In this document: one piece after another, positions 16,196-25,036 of the stretch
Layout of the letters: each line of letters opens with the position of its first letter
How positions within the stretch are numbered: position 1 is the stretch's first letter
Assembly: GCA_964384945.1 (NCBI GenBank)
Contig: CAYLMK010000002.1
Coordinates: 248,001-312,000, forward strand
Origin: S015-6 sp964384945
GTDB lineage: Bacteria; Desulfobacterota; DSWW01
Direction of reading: 5' to 3'
DNA: 64,000 bases
Position numbers and translations under genes: made by a program
The notes under the pieces: model-generated
Database searches by the model: none
What the model saw: the letters and a program-made list of their open reading frames with translations, nothing else
What the model was told of the DNA's origin: nothing

Positions 16196-18469
16196 TCAGA
16201 GTGCGACCATCTCTTTCAGGATCTTCACCGTCTGGGTCGCCGCCACCTCAGGCTTCAGCGCCGTCTTCGAAATGCCGCATACGACGCGCACGATATCGTG
16301 GTCCACCTTCTTCTCCGCCCACACCTTGGCCTTGGGAGCGGCGATGTAGACGGAATAGCTTTGCTGGCCGGACCCCGGCCGCTCGCCGATGATGTGCAGG
16401 ACCGCCTTCGGCCTGTTCGGATCCGCCTTGGCGAAAAGGATGTCGCCGATCGCGTAACCGGCCCGCACACGCCCTTGGGTCACGACGATGTTTTTCTCGC
16501 TCACCGTGAAGCCGGCCTCCTTCAGGTCCGCCGTCAGCCTATTCAGGAGAGGCATCAGGTTGCCCTCGTCCGTGATGGCCCTTGCGTTCAGGCCGTCGGA
16601 GATCACGATCTGAACGTCCGGAACCTTGGCCCCCCAGGCGTCGCGAAGCTTCTCGAGCGTGGCCACCGCCGCCGGGCTCAATTCCTCTCCGGTCGGAGGA
16701 TGGGCGATATAATCCTCACGGTCCTTGGAATTCGTGGTGATCTGCACCGGGTTCGGGATCGTCTTGACGAACTCGGGCGTCAGCTCGGCCCACAGGGAGA
16801 CCTTGGCATCGTTATACAGCGCCCAGATCTTTTCCTTCAACTGCGGATTGATGTCCCACGGATTCTGTCCGTGGCCGACCGCCAGCGGCACGCCGCGGGC
16901 CTCCACCTCCTGCATCTTCATCTTGCCTTCGGCCATGATCCGGTCCATGGAGCGTTTGTCGCCCTTGGCGAGCCTGTACTGGTAGTACACCCAGTTCGGA
17001 TCCCCGAAGTGCTCCGTCTCCTTGCCGTTCTTGTCGATCACCCCGATCTGCTTGAAAAAGGCCCACATCTGGTCGTCGACCTTGTAACCGAATTTGTGCC
17101 GGACGCGGACATGGTCCTGGTAGCCCGTCGTCAGGTAGCTCAGCATCGGGTCGTTCTTCGTGGGAAGGGCCATCAGGTAGGCAGGATTGGCGGGCATGAT
17201 CTGATCGATGCACCAGTCCAGATCGTCCAGGCTCACCGGCATGTGCAGGGTGGAGCAGATGTCCAATCCCAGGCAAAGGCCGTGGAGTTTGCCCATGGCG
17301 ATGTCTTCGAGGCAGCACCGGACGAGCTGCTCGCGGGTCTTGAAGATCTCCGGCCCGATGAAGCCGGCCACGTCGTTCAGATGCGTGTAGGCGCCCCTGG
17401 GCTGCACCTTGGCCAGTTCCTGGGCGAGCGCCCTGGCGAACCCGTACTTCCGGGATTCGTGGACGACCATGTCGAACCCGTTGCCTTCGCCATTGGTGAA
17501 ATCCGCGCCCTGGCCTGTCTCGTAATAGAGCCCGTAACGGGAAATCCCCCGGGCCCTGGCATGCGCCATCATCTTGTCGATCGTAAGGTCGAAGACCTTG
17601 TTCGCCCCGTCACATCCCGCCAGGCTCTGGAACCACAGGGCCGTCGAGCCCGGGCTCATCTTCTCCACCTCCGCCTGGATGTCGATGTGAGCGAGCACGC
17701 ACCACGGGATCGTATCCTCCAGCCGGAAGGTGTAGACCACGTCCCGCAGGCCTTTCTGCACGTTCAGGATGTTGTCCACCTCGCTGTCCACGGGGTTCGT
17801 TCCGATGACCACGTCGCCCACCCCATAAGCGAAGCCGTCAAAGACCTGCCACACGATATCGTCCACGTTGTCCGTGGGCGAGTTGGGCTGGATCCGGGCC
17901 CCCATGTAGCCTCTGGCGCCGCACATCCTGCCCGGAAGCGGGTTGAAAACCTTCTGCCCGATCGCGATCAGTTCCTCGTTGCTGCAGATCTTGGTCAGAC
18001 AGGCGATGGTGTCGCTCGTCAGTCCGACCATCATCGCCTTGATGTCCGCCTCGGGCGAGGTCAGGATGAACGACTTGAGCTGTGCCATGGTCCAGCCGCT
18101 GACCTTCTTGGCCTGCGCCTCGTCCGTGGTCGCCCAGATCAGCTTCTGCTGGTTGTCCGCGAACAGGGGATGTGCGGCCAGATCCCCGATCTTCGTGTTC
18201 GCAAGAAGTTCCCTGGCCCGGCTCCTCGAGGTGTCGTCATCCGCCGCGAGTCCGGCGGCCTCGTCCCCCTCTTTGTAAGGGTTCGCCGCACCGATGATCT
18301 GCTGGTAGAGCGTTTGATCGAACCCGCCCTTGACGCGGTTCACATACGCGAATACGTCCTCCCCCGGCTGCACGTTCTGGATCGTCACCGCCCCTGCGTA
18401 GGCGCCCAGGCAGACGAAGGAGACGATGACGGCGGCAGCAGTGACCGCCCTTTGCGCGACTTTTCTCAT
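16196..18469 (-). CDS. eutBC: Fused ethanolamine ammonia-lyase EutB-EutC with a predicted signal peptide
   Basis: 757 aa. Ethanolamine ammonia-lyase uses adenosylcobalamin to turn ethanolamine into acetaldehyde and ammonia; normally EutB and EutC are separate. Residues about 65-495 match EutB: ARIQPN at 191-196, GVGDVVIGTNPV at 216-227, YYETGQG at 315-321 with the catalytic-type Glu317, and GLDIC at 401-405. Residues about 590-757 match EutC: VQIVISDGLNARAIT, QGRVRAGYAIGDIL and IIGERPGSGQ. A linker of roughly 95 aa joins them. Residues 1-27 read as a Sec signal (basic start, hydrophobic core, AGA before VTIQN), which is very unusual for a B12 enzyme. ATG 18469 has an aggagggg ribosome site. 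It is downstream of an AOR gene (169 bp) and followed by a strong terminator. Activity unproven. Confidence 0.88.
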   Translation of the reverse strand: MRKVAQRAVTAAAVIVSFVCLGAYAGAVTIQNVQPGEDVFAYVNRVKGGFDQTLYQQIIGAANPYKEGDEAAGLAADDDTSRSRARELLANTKIGDLAAHPLFADNQQKLIWATTDEAQAKKVSGWTMAQLKSFILTSPEADIKAMMVGLTSDTIACLTKICSNEELIAIGQKVFNPLPGRMCGARGYMGARIQPNSPTDNVDDIVWQVFDGFAYGVGDVVIGTNPVDSEVDNILNVQKGLRDVVYTFRLEDTIPWCVLAHIDIQAEVEKMSPGSTALWFQSLAGCDGANKVFDLTIDKMMAHARARGISRYGLYYETGQGADFTNGEGNGFDMVVHESRKYGFARALAQELAKVQPRGAYTHLNDVAGFIGPEIFKTREQLVRCCLEDIAMGKLHGLCLGLDICSTLHMPVSLDDLDWCIDQIMPANPAYLMALPTKNDPMLSYLTTGYQDHVRVRHKFGYKVDDQMWAFFKQIGVIDKNGKETEHFGDPNWVYYQYRLAKGDKRSMDRIMAEGKMKMQEVEARGVPLAVGHGQNPWDINPQLKEKIWALYNDAKVSLWAELTPEFVKTIPNPVQITTNSKDREDYIAHPPTGEELSPAAVATLEKLRDAWGAKVPDVQIVISDGLNARAITDEGNLMPLLNRLTADLKEAGFTVSEKNIVVTQGRVRAGYAIGDILFAKADPNRPKAVLHIIGERPGSGQQSYSVYIAAPKAKVWAEKKVDHDIVRVVCGISKTALKPEVAATQTVKILKEMVAL

Positions 18470-18638
18470 GTGACCCCTCCTCGTTTTCGTTCTTCTTTCC
18501 CGACCGGCTTCCTTGGCCTCGGGTTCGCACATCCAAGTTCCCCCCTCACCGTGTCCGTTGGTTCCTTTTGCCTTCTCTGGCCCTATCTACCTCCTTTCTC
18601 TGAAATGAGCGGAAATCTTCCCTTGGATTGCCTCGTAG

Positions 18639-20381
18639 CTAGAAATTGAAGAGCTGATCCAGCTGTTCGGCCGGAACATCGAAGACGACATCGTGGGGAG
18701 AGAGCTTCTTGTCCAGGAAGAAATCCGGTAGCCTGTCGTCCAGGTTGGTGAACCCGGCCGCCTTGTTGAACGCCCGCTCGGCCTTGAGGATCGCCTTCCC
18801 GTGCTGGGTCACGTCGTCGAGGGTCATCTTCCACCCGTAGCGGGCGTTCAGCATCGCCGGGATGGCCTGGAGGCCCTCCGGGATGTCCAGGATCGCAAAG
18901 GCGATGAATACGCATAACCCGGCGGAGTCGAGCGCTGCCGTTGCGATTTGCAGATTCCGCGACAGATCGACCTGGCCGTCGGGCTTCAAGGGATCGACGT
19001 AGCCTCCCACCTTCATGATGTTCGTGGCCACTGCGTAACCTGCTGTGTGGTCCGCACCCATCGGGGTGGTCGCGTATGTGACGCCCTGTCCCTTGATCGC
19101 CCGCGGATCATACGCGGGCATACTTTGCCGCTTGACCACCGGAACATCCTCCACCCCGAAAGCCTGGCCCGTAACGGCGGCCCCGCTGCCCAGGATGCGC
19201 CCCAGGGGCGTGCCCTTGCCGGCTTCGTGAATCAGTTCGATCGCGCCCTTGGCGTCGCCGAAGGCCTTGACCCCTCCCGCCATGGCCACCCCGATGGCGC
19301 AGCCCATCTCGATCGTGTCCAGACCGTATTCGTCGCATAGCCTGTCCACTTGGGCGATGGAATCCAGGTCGTCGATCCCGCAGTTCGCGCCGTTGGCCCA
19401 GATGGTCTCGTATTCGAACCCGGAGGTCACATAGTTCTTGTTTTTGTCGAGATACACATTCGAGCACTGGATGATGCAGGTGGTGCAGGCGGCATGCGTC
19501 GTGTTCCCGCCCCGCTCCTTGATGATATCGTGCATGGTCTCGCCGCTGATCTTGCTCGCTCCCTCGAATCTGCCTGCGGAGAAATTCCTCGTCGGGAACC
19601 CGCCGGCCTCGTTGATCACATTGACCAGCACGTTCGTTCCGAACGTCGCAAGCCCGCCCCCGGGTTTGGTGACATCGTGGGACTGTAGGGCATTACGCAA
19701 CTTCGCCGCAGCCTCCTTGAAGGCCTCGAAGTCGGCGTACTGGACCGGCGGAGCCCCCGTATCGTCGATCACCACCGCCTTGAGCCCCTTGGAACCCATG
19801 ACCGCCCCCATACCGCCCCTGCCGGCATGCCGGCTCGGATGGCCTTTCGTGTCCGAGACGGCGACGGAGGCGGCCGAGAGCTTCATTTCACCCGCCGGAC
19901 CGATCGAGACGGTCGCCACCTTTGCACCGTATCTCTCTTTCAGTTTCTCGACCAGATCGTAATTCTTCAGGCCCTTGAACTCGTCCGCGGGATGCAAGGT
20001 GGCCCCGTCCTTGTTGACGACCAGGCAGTATAGTTTTCCCGCCTCCGCCTTCCCTTCCACAACGATCCCCCGGATGCCGAGGCGGGCGAGCTTGAAAGAA
20101 GCGGCCCCTCCGACATTGCTCTCCTTGATTCCGCCCGTCAGCGGGCTCTTCGCACCGACGGAAAGCCGGCCGGAATTGGCCGCCGGCGTTCCGCTCAGCA
20201 GGCCGGAGGCAATCACGAGCTTGTTCTTATCACTCAACGGATGGCACGTGGGGGGCACTTCCTTGGATACGATCATCGAGGTCAAGCCGCGGCCGCCGAA
20301 GTTCACGTAGTCCTTGTACTTCGCGAGATCCTCGACCGCAACTTTCTGGGTCTTCATGTCGACCCGGAGCAGCTTAGCCAT
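18639..20381 (-). CDS. Aldehyde:ferredoxin oxidoreductase family protein (AOR 1)
   Basis: 580-aa cytoplasmic tungsten/molybdo-bispterin enzyme that oxidises aldehydes to acids and reduces ferredoxin. Domain 1 shows FGGRGLTSMIVSKEVPP, SGRLSVGAKSPLTGGIKESNVGG and GRGGMGAVMGSKGLKAVV. The 4Fe-4S cysteines are CTTCIIQC plus a later DSAGLCVF. ATG 20381 is preceded by ggaggt with eight bases of spacing. As first gene of the AOR-eutBC unit it could handle acetaldehyde, but EutBC appears exported while AOR has no signal, so the link is not simple. A second AOR lies at 57.9-59.8 kb. Confidence 0.92.
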   Translation of the reverse strand: MAKLLRVDMKTQKVAVEDLAKYKDYVNFGGRGLTSMIVSKEVPPTCHPLSDKNKLVIASGLLSGTPAANSGRLSVGAKSPLTGGIKESNVGGAASFKLARLGIRGIVVEGKAEAGKLYCLVVNKDGATLHPADEFKGLKNYDLVEKLKERYGAKVATVSIGPAGEMKLSAASVAVSDTKGHPSRHAGRGGMGAVMGSKGLKAVVIDDTGAPPVQYADFEAFKEAAAKLRNALQSHDVTKPGGGLATFGTNVLVNVINEAGGFPTRNFSAGRFEGASKISGETMHDIIKERGGNTTHAACTTCIIQCSNVYLDKNKNYVTSGFEYETIWANGANCGIDDLDSIAQVDRLCDEYGLDTIEMGCAIGVAMAGGVKAFGDAKGAIELIHEAGKGTPLGRILGSGAAVTGQAFGVEDVPVVKRQSMPAYDPRAIKGQGVTYATTPMGADHTAGYAVATNIMKVGGYVDPLKPDGQVDLSRNLQIATAALDSAGLCVFIAFAILDIPEGLQAIPAMLNARYGWKMTLDDVTQHGKAILKAERAFNKAAGFTNLDDRLPDFFLDKKLSPHDVVFDVPAEQLDQLFNF

Positions 20382-21016
20382 ACTCACACCTCCCTGTTGG
20401 GTTGTTCCTTTCGAGGCCGAACGGCGTTCTTCCTCCCGTCTGTTCGTACTGACTTTCGATAGAATGCATTTATCAATTAATCAGAAAAGATTCTCTCTTG
20501 TCAAGGGATTTCTCAATGAAAATCAATCGGTTAATGAGATTCCTCGTCTCATGGACCTCCCTGCGAAGCGCGTTGAACCGTTCTGTTTGAATAAAAGGAA
20601 TTATCGCCATGCGGCAAGGACCCATCTGTCACGGCACTTGCTATCCTGCTATGTAGATGAGTCTCCGCCCGATTCCGATGCACGATCTGCAACGGACGTG
20701 CCGCGGGGAAAAGACCCCTGCGGTCGATCCTCATTCCGGAAAACTCCCGCAAATCGGACTCCTCCGGCCCCGCCTGCCTTCGAGGATCCCCGGAGGCACC
20801 TTCGGAGGGCCCCGCCCCGGCTGTCCGGTTTCTTTACAGAATGTAAGTCCCCACCCTTCGAGACGGTGCAAGGGCATAGGAGGAGGGCAACACATCACAC
20901 AACGGGCCGAAGCGCCCCTGCATCCTTGCCCAGAAAGGGCGGTCGTCTCGATTCGCGGGGCGCAAAACCCTTCCGCGCGGCGGGCAACCGCGGGAGGCAG
21001 AGGGCGGGAATTCCTT
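20382..21016 (-). other. 635-bp intergenic stretch without a supported gene
   Basis: Apart from the promoter candidate and the small inverted repeat near 20534-20552, I find no gene, RNA or repeat here. Frames that stay open have no family signature, no ribosome site and arginine-rich composition typical of GC-rich non-coding frames. The AT-rich part is limited to about 20455-20600. Confidence 0.5.
20476..20504 (-). promoter_or_regulatory. Candidate sigma70-like promoter for the AOR-eutBC unit
   Basis: On the minus strand TTGACA (20499-20504) is followed after 17 bases by ATTAAT (20476-20481). It sits in a locally AT-rich stretch about 95 bp upstream of the AOR start. A 6-bp inverted repeat ATGAGA-N7-TCTCAT lies just upstream at 20534-20552 and could be an operator. 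Read by eye only. Confidence 0.45.
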
Positions 21017-21247
21017 TTAGGCACGGAAACCGGAGTCTGTCTTCTGAGAGGACTTCGCAGATTTCTTCTTTTTCCTCATTCGTTCCGAGCAGTCGGGGCA
21101 TGTCCACTGATTCCCTCGGTTCATCCAGCCGCACAGCCTGGCCAGTTCCTTGAGAACCTTTTCGTCGATGTGCTCCATCTTTCTGTTGCAGTTCGGCATA
21201 TCGCACTCGACGTAACAGAACTTTCCCATCGTCCTGATGATGCCCAT
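21017..21247 (-). CDS. Small cysteine-rich putative zinc-binding protein
   Basis: 76 aa. Two cysteine pairs, CYVEC-x-MPNC and CPDC, plus a central helix (VLKELARLCGWM) suggest a zinc ribbon split by a helical insert. The C terminus is a lysine-rich tail (RMRKKKKSAKSS). The ATG at 21247 has agaggg five bases upstream; ATG 21229 is an alternative. I do not recognise a named family. A regulatory or nucleic-acid-binding role is only a guess from composition. Confidence 0.55.
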   Translation of the reverse strand: MGIIRTMGKFCYVECDMPNCNRKMEHIDEKVLKELARLCGWMNRGNQWTCPDCSERMRKKKKSAKSSQKTDSGFRA

Positions 21248-21479
21248 TACAGCCCTCTCTTGTCGCCTCCGAATTGGATCGCGGCTCCCCCCGGAACGAA
21301 GATCCCTGCAACGCTTAACCGCCTTTTAGCAGAATTCACCCGTCCTTTACAAGGACTTTCATTCCTTGATCGTTTTTCGCTCGCGCTTCTCCGGCCCTTC
21401 GATCGCATCGCGCACACGGATCGAGGCCCGCTCGGGGCCGATCCGTGCCCGCAGGAGACCGGCCGAATGCGCCGGCCCC

Positions 21480-23135
21480 TTACAGGAGGCCCGCCTGGGT
21501 GGCATACCGTGTCACCGGATGGGGAAGGCTCGGGTCCACCATCACGTTGATGCAGGAGACCTTTCCGTATTTCACGGACCTCTCGAGGGCGGGCTTGATC
21601 TCTTCGGGTCTCTCGACGAACTCCCCGTATCCGCCCAACCCCTGTGCCATCAGGTCGTATCGGACCACGCCAAGCTCGGTGCCGCAGGTCCGGTCGTGGC
21701 CGAACAGCATCTCCTGGCCGTGCTTGACCATGCCCCAGGCCTGGTCGTTGCAGATCACGCAGACGACCGGCAGGTTGTGGCGCACGGCGGTGTCGATCTC
21801 CATGCCGTTCAGACCGAAGGAGCCGTCACCCGACAGGAGCACCACCGTTCGATCCGGCTGCGCCAGTTTGGCCGCCAGAGCGAAGGGAAGCCCGACGCCG
21901 AGGCACCCGAGGGGCCCTGTAGAGATCACGGCGGCCGGCCTCTCCGCTGGGAAGGCCTCGCTTCCCCAAAGCATGCTGTCGCCGCCGTCGCAAACGAAGC
22001 TTGCTTCCCCTCCCACCACATCTCGCACGTCTTCGACCAGCCGGCGGGGATGAATGGGCACCGCGTTCAAGTCATAGGTCGACCGCTCCGTTTCGATCGC
22101 ATCCCGAACCATCTGCCTGGCCTCCCGGGCCCAGGGTCGGTCCGGCCTCTCCGGGACCCGGCGGACCAGGTCGTCCAGGACCAGCCGGATGTCGCCCCAG
22201 ATCCCCACGTCCGGCCCACGGTTGAAGCCAAGCTCGGTGGGTTCGATATCCACCTGAATCAGCTTCATGGGCGGCTGGAAGAACCGGCCGTAAGCCAGCG
22301 TGAAATTCAAACGGCTCCCCAGGACCACGATCGTGTCCGCCATCGAAAGCGGCGAGAGGGTATGCAGCATGGACCCGCTGATCGCCAGCGGATGGGAGTC
22401 CGGCAGCACGCCGCGTCCTCCGGTCCGGGTAATGACCGGTATGCCCGCCCGCTCGGAAAAGGCCCTGAGCGAATCGCCGGCGCGCGACCACAGGCAGCCG
22501 GTTCCGGCAAGGATCAGAGGCCGCTCGGCACGGGCGAGGATTTCGGCGGCTGCAGCAAGGGCGTCGGGGCTGCCGCCGGGCCGAAAGCAGGTGCGGTAGT
22601 TCTGCGGAAAAGACACTTCCGAGGCATCGACCTTGCCGTACAGAATGTCCATGGGGATCTCGAGGTAGACCGGACCCGGCCTGCCGCCCAAGGCGTGGCG
22701 ATAGGCCATGGCAATGTATTCGGGGATGCGGCGGGTCTGGTGGCAGATCCGGGCCCACTTGGTGATCGGCTTCATCAGGGCCATCTGGTCGATATCCTGA
22801 AGGGACCCGGTGTCGTTCTCCGCCAGGGCGCTCCGGCCGCCCAGGACCAGCAGGGGCGTATTCGACTGCTGGGCATTGGCCACGGCCGTAACCGCATCGG
22901 TCAGGCCCGGGCCCGCCGTGACGGCACACACGCCCATCTCGCCTGTGACCAGCGACCATCCCTCGGCCATATGGGCGGCCGCCTGCTCGTGGCGGGTGTC
23001 GATGATCTTGATCCCCTCGTCCAGGCTCGCATTGTAAATCGGGGCGATGTGGCCTCCGCTCAGGCTGAAGATGTACTTCACGCCTTCCCGCAGAAGCGCC
23101 TTGACGACCAGCCTTCCACCGTCCGTCTTGCTCAT
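21480..23135 (-). CDS. Thiamine diphosphate-dependent enzyme (acetolactate synthase/oxalyl-CoA decarboxylase-like)
   Basis: 551 aa with the three-domain pattern of the acetolactate synthase family. The N-terminal PYR domain has SLSGGHIAPIYNA and the activating glutamate in TRHEQAAAHMAEG, and GPGLTDAVTAVANAQQ follows. A central domain (ILARAERPLILAGTG) precedes the C-terminal PP domain with GPLGCLGVGLPFALAAKL and GDGSFGLNGMEIDTAVRHNLP. ATG 23135 has a gggaggg ribosome site. No small regulatory subunit or branched-chain gene is adjacent, so a catabolic 2-oxoacid role is possible. Substrate unresolved. Confidence 0.85.
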   Translation of the reverse strand: MSKTDGGRLVVKALLREGVKYIFSLSGGHIAPIYNASLDEGIKIIDTRHEQAAAHMAEGWSLVTGEMGVCAVTAGPGLTDAVTAVANAQQSNTPLLVLGGRSALAENDTGSLQDIDQMALMKPITKWARICHQTRRIPEYIAMAYRHALGGRPGPVYLEIPMDILYGKVDASEVSFPQNYRTCFRPGGSPDALAAAAEILARAERPLILAGTGCLWSRAGDSLRAFSERAGIPVITRTGGRGVLPDSHPLAISGSMLHTLSPLSMADTIVVLGSRLNFTLAYGRFFQPPMKLIQVDIEPTELGFNRGPDVGIWGDIRLVLDDLVRRVPERPDRPWAREARQMVRDAIETERSTYDLNAVPIHPRRLVEDVRDVVGGEASFVCDGGDSMLWGSEAFPAERPAAVISTGPLGCLGVGLPFALAAKLAQPDRTVVLLSGDGSFGLNGMEIDTAVRHNLPVVCVICNDQAWGMVKHGQEMLFGHDRTCGTELGVVRYDLMAQGLGGYGEFVERPEEIKPALERSVKYGKVSCINVMVDPSLPHPVTRYATQAGLL

Positions 23136-23312
23136 TCCGTTCCCTCCCGTTGGCGTGCGATTGCGTCTGCCTGACTCGCTCGGCCCTTTCCTATAGGAAT
23201 TGCGCCTCAAAAGCAACGAGCGGAGGGCTTGCCTCCTTCCGGTGCATTTTGACATAACCATGCCGTTCCTTTAGGCTCGGCTTCGTTGCCGAAGAGGGGA
23301 GGAGCACGGAGC

Positions 23313-24257
23313 ATGCGCCACAGGAACCGGGCACGGGTCCGAACCCTGCTGCGGAGACTCAACCCGACCGACTATGCGCGGTTCGAGAGGATTCGAATCA
23401 ACGACCTCGGATTCGGATACGATCCCTTCGGGCTCGAGATCGAGTCGGCCATGGCTGTTTTCACCTTGCTCGATTACGCTTACAAGTACTGGTTTCGGGT
23501 GGAGAGCTTCGGGGTCGAGAACGTCCCCGAAGAGGGCCCCGCCCTGGTCGCCCCCAACCACAGCGGCTTCCTCCCGATCGACGGGGCCATGATCGCGATC
23601 GATCTGATCAAGAAGATGAACAGGCCGCGCGTCATGCGCTCCGTTCTTTACAATTCGGCCGGATTCATCCCCTTCGCAGGCACATTCTTTTACCGAAGCG
23701 GCCAGATCTCGGGCGCCCGCCGCAACTTCGAGGAGGCCCTCCGGCACAACGAACTGGTGGCGGCCTTCCCCGAGGGATCCAAGGGAACATGGAAGGGCTT
23801 CCGGGACCGCTACCGGCTCAGGCCGTTCAATGTGGGATTCATGGAATTGAGTCTTCAGTACCGAACTCCGATCGTTCCCACGGCCGTGATCGGTGCCGAA
23901 GAACAGTATCCCTTCATGATGAACGCCAAGCCCATCGCCCGCATGCTGAATCTTCCCTATTTTCCCGTCTCGCCTTTCTTCCCGCTGCTGGGGCCCGTCG
24001 GCATGCTTCCCCTGCCCGCGAAATACAGAATCTATTACGGCGAGCCCTTTCATTTCTACCGAGAATACGGCCCGGAGGCCGTCGGACGCCCGGAGGTGAT
24101 CCGGATGCTGGTCGGAAAGGTGCAAAACAGGATCGAGGCGATGATCGCGGAGGGATTACGCAATCGGAGAGGCGTTTTCGGGCTTCTTTCCCCATCGGCC
24201 GTCTCTTCGCTCCCGCGGAAGATCCTGTCCAGGCTCGCGGGAAGCGGCCCACCTTAG
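23313..24257 (+). CDS. PlsC-like lysophospholipid acyltransferase
   Basis: 314 aa. Acyltransferase block 1 is NHSGFLPIDG, the HSGxxPxD form found in the diacylglycerol/MGAT-like branch instead of plain NHx4D. Later blocks include FFYRSGQISGARRNFEEAL, FPEGSKGTWKG (block 3, EGS/T) and the IVPTAVIGAEEQYP loop (block 4). It probably acylates a glycerol phosphate or related alcohol at the inner membrane. ATG 23313 follows a ggggaggag ribosome site. Transcribed away from the ThDP enzyme gene and towards the methyltransferase. Confidence 0.85.
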   Translation: MRHRNRARVRTLLRRLNPTDYARFERIRINDLGFGYDPFGLEIESAMAVFTLLDYAYKYWFRVESFGVENVPEEGPALVAPNHSGFLPIDGAMIAIDLIKKMNRPRVMRSVLYNSAGFIPFAGTFFYRSGQISGARRNFEEALRHNELVAAFPEGSKGTWKGFRDRYRLRPFNVGFMELSLQYRTPIVPTAVIGAEEQYPFMMNAKPIARMLNLPYFPVSPFFPLLGPVGMLPLPAKYRIYYGEPFHFYREYGPEAVGRPEVIRMLVGKVQNRIEAMIAEGLRNRRGVFGLLSPSAVSSLPRKILSRLAGSGPP

Positions 24258-24356
24258 CTCCCTGCTTCCGAAGCCTTGTATCCTTATAACACCCTGGAAC
24301 TCACGCCCAACAACGGAGACTCCACAGCCCGTGTACTCTCTCTGCGCACCCGCCTT

Positions 24357-25022
24357 TCACCGGGTGCCCGCGCCCACTACAAAGGGTTGCCCCGGCACCT
24401 TCCGGACACTCACGGAAGACAAGCCCGCATCGCGGAGCAGGTCGGCCAGTTCGCCCGCCGTTACCCCCTGGCCCGCCACGAAGCGGCGGAAGTACCAGGA
24501 CAGCGGCCCGCGCGTCCCGGGAAAGACCCATTTCCATCTGCGCACGAAGCATCGGGCATCCTCCCCGCCGACCCGCCGGTCCACTTCCATCACAAAGACG
24601 GACCCCCCTTCCCTGCAGACGCGCCGCATTTCCATCAGCCCCTGCCTCTTGTCCGGAAGGTGCTTGATCATCGCGGCCGAGACGACACGGTCGAAACGGC
24701 CGGAGGGCAAAGGCAGCCACAGGGCGTCCGCAACGCCGAAGCCCGCGTTGGGGACCGCAGAACTCCTCCGGTTCGCGCGCGCCACCTGCCCCGGTGAAAG
24801 GTCGAGCCCGAGGACAAACGCCTTGGGGTTTCTTCGGGCGGCGCGGACCGTGATCTGGCCGGAACCACAACCGAGGTCCAGCACCCTGGAGCCCGCAGGA
24901 AGGTCGGCGAGGAGGGCGTCCACCACCGCGTCATACAGGTCCCCGCTGCCTGCCGCCACGATGGCGTCGTAGAGCCATCCCATCCACCCGTTCCAAGCCC
25001 CTTCCATCTTGAAGAAATGCAT
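24357..25022 (-). CDS. Class I SAM-dependent methyltransferase
   Basis: 221 aa. Motif I VLDLGCGSGQITVRAA binds SAM, LGLDLSPGQVARAN is the acidic loop, GVADALWLPLPSGRFDRVVSA is motif II and LMEMRRVCREGGSVFVME is motif III: a UbiE/Coq5-like Methyltransf_11 protein. ATG 25022 is preceded by gggag at five bases. It starts 14 bp after the oxidoreductase gene, so both are probably on one transcript. Substrate unknown; it lacks features that would make it BioC in spite of the nearby bio operon. Confidence 0.82.
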   Translation of the reverse strand: MHFFKMEGAWNGWMGWLYDAIVAAGSGDLYDAVVDALLADLPAGSRVLDLGCGSGQITVRAARRNPKAFVLGLDLSPGQVARANRRSSAVPNAGFGVADALWLPLPSGRFDRVVSAAMIKHLPDKRQGLMEMRRVCREGGSVFVMEVDRRVGGEDARCFVRRWKWVFPGTRGPLSWYFRRFVAGQGVTAGELADLLRDAGLSSVSVRKVPGQPFVVGAGTR

Positions 25023-25036
25023 CGAATCTCCCGACC

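Noticed and set aside
16171..20600. Cobalamin riboswitch upstream of the importer or eutBC
   Set aside because: I looked for the B12-box pattern in the spacers and found none. The importer may still carry a corrinoid but the sequence gives no such evidence.
23370..23410. tRNA-like GGATTCGAATC segment
   Set aside because: It lies inside the acyltransferase coding frame and has no cloverleaf arms around it.
24357..25022. BioC (malonyl-CoA O-methyltransferase) near the bio operon
   Set aside because: Only generic class I methyltransferase motifs are present, the gene is on the other strand, and it pairs with an MDR oxidoreductase.
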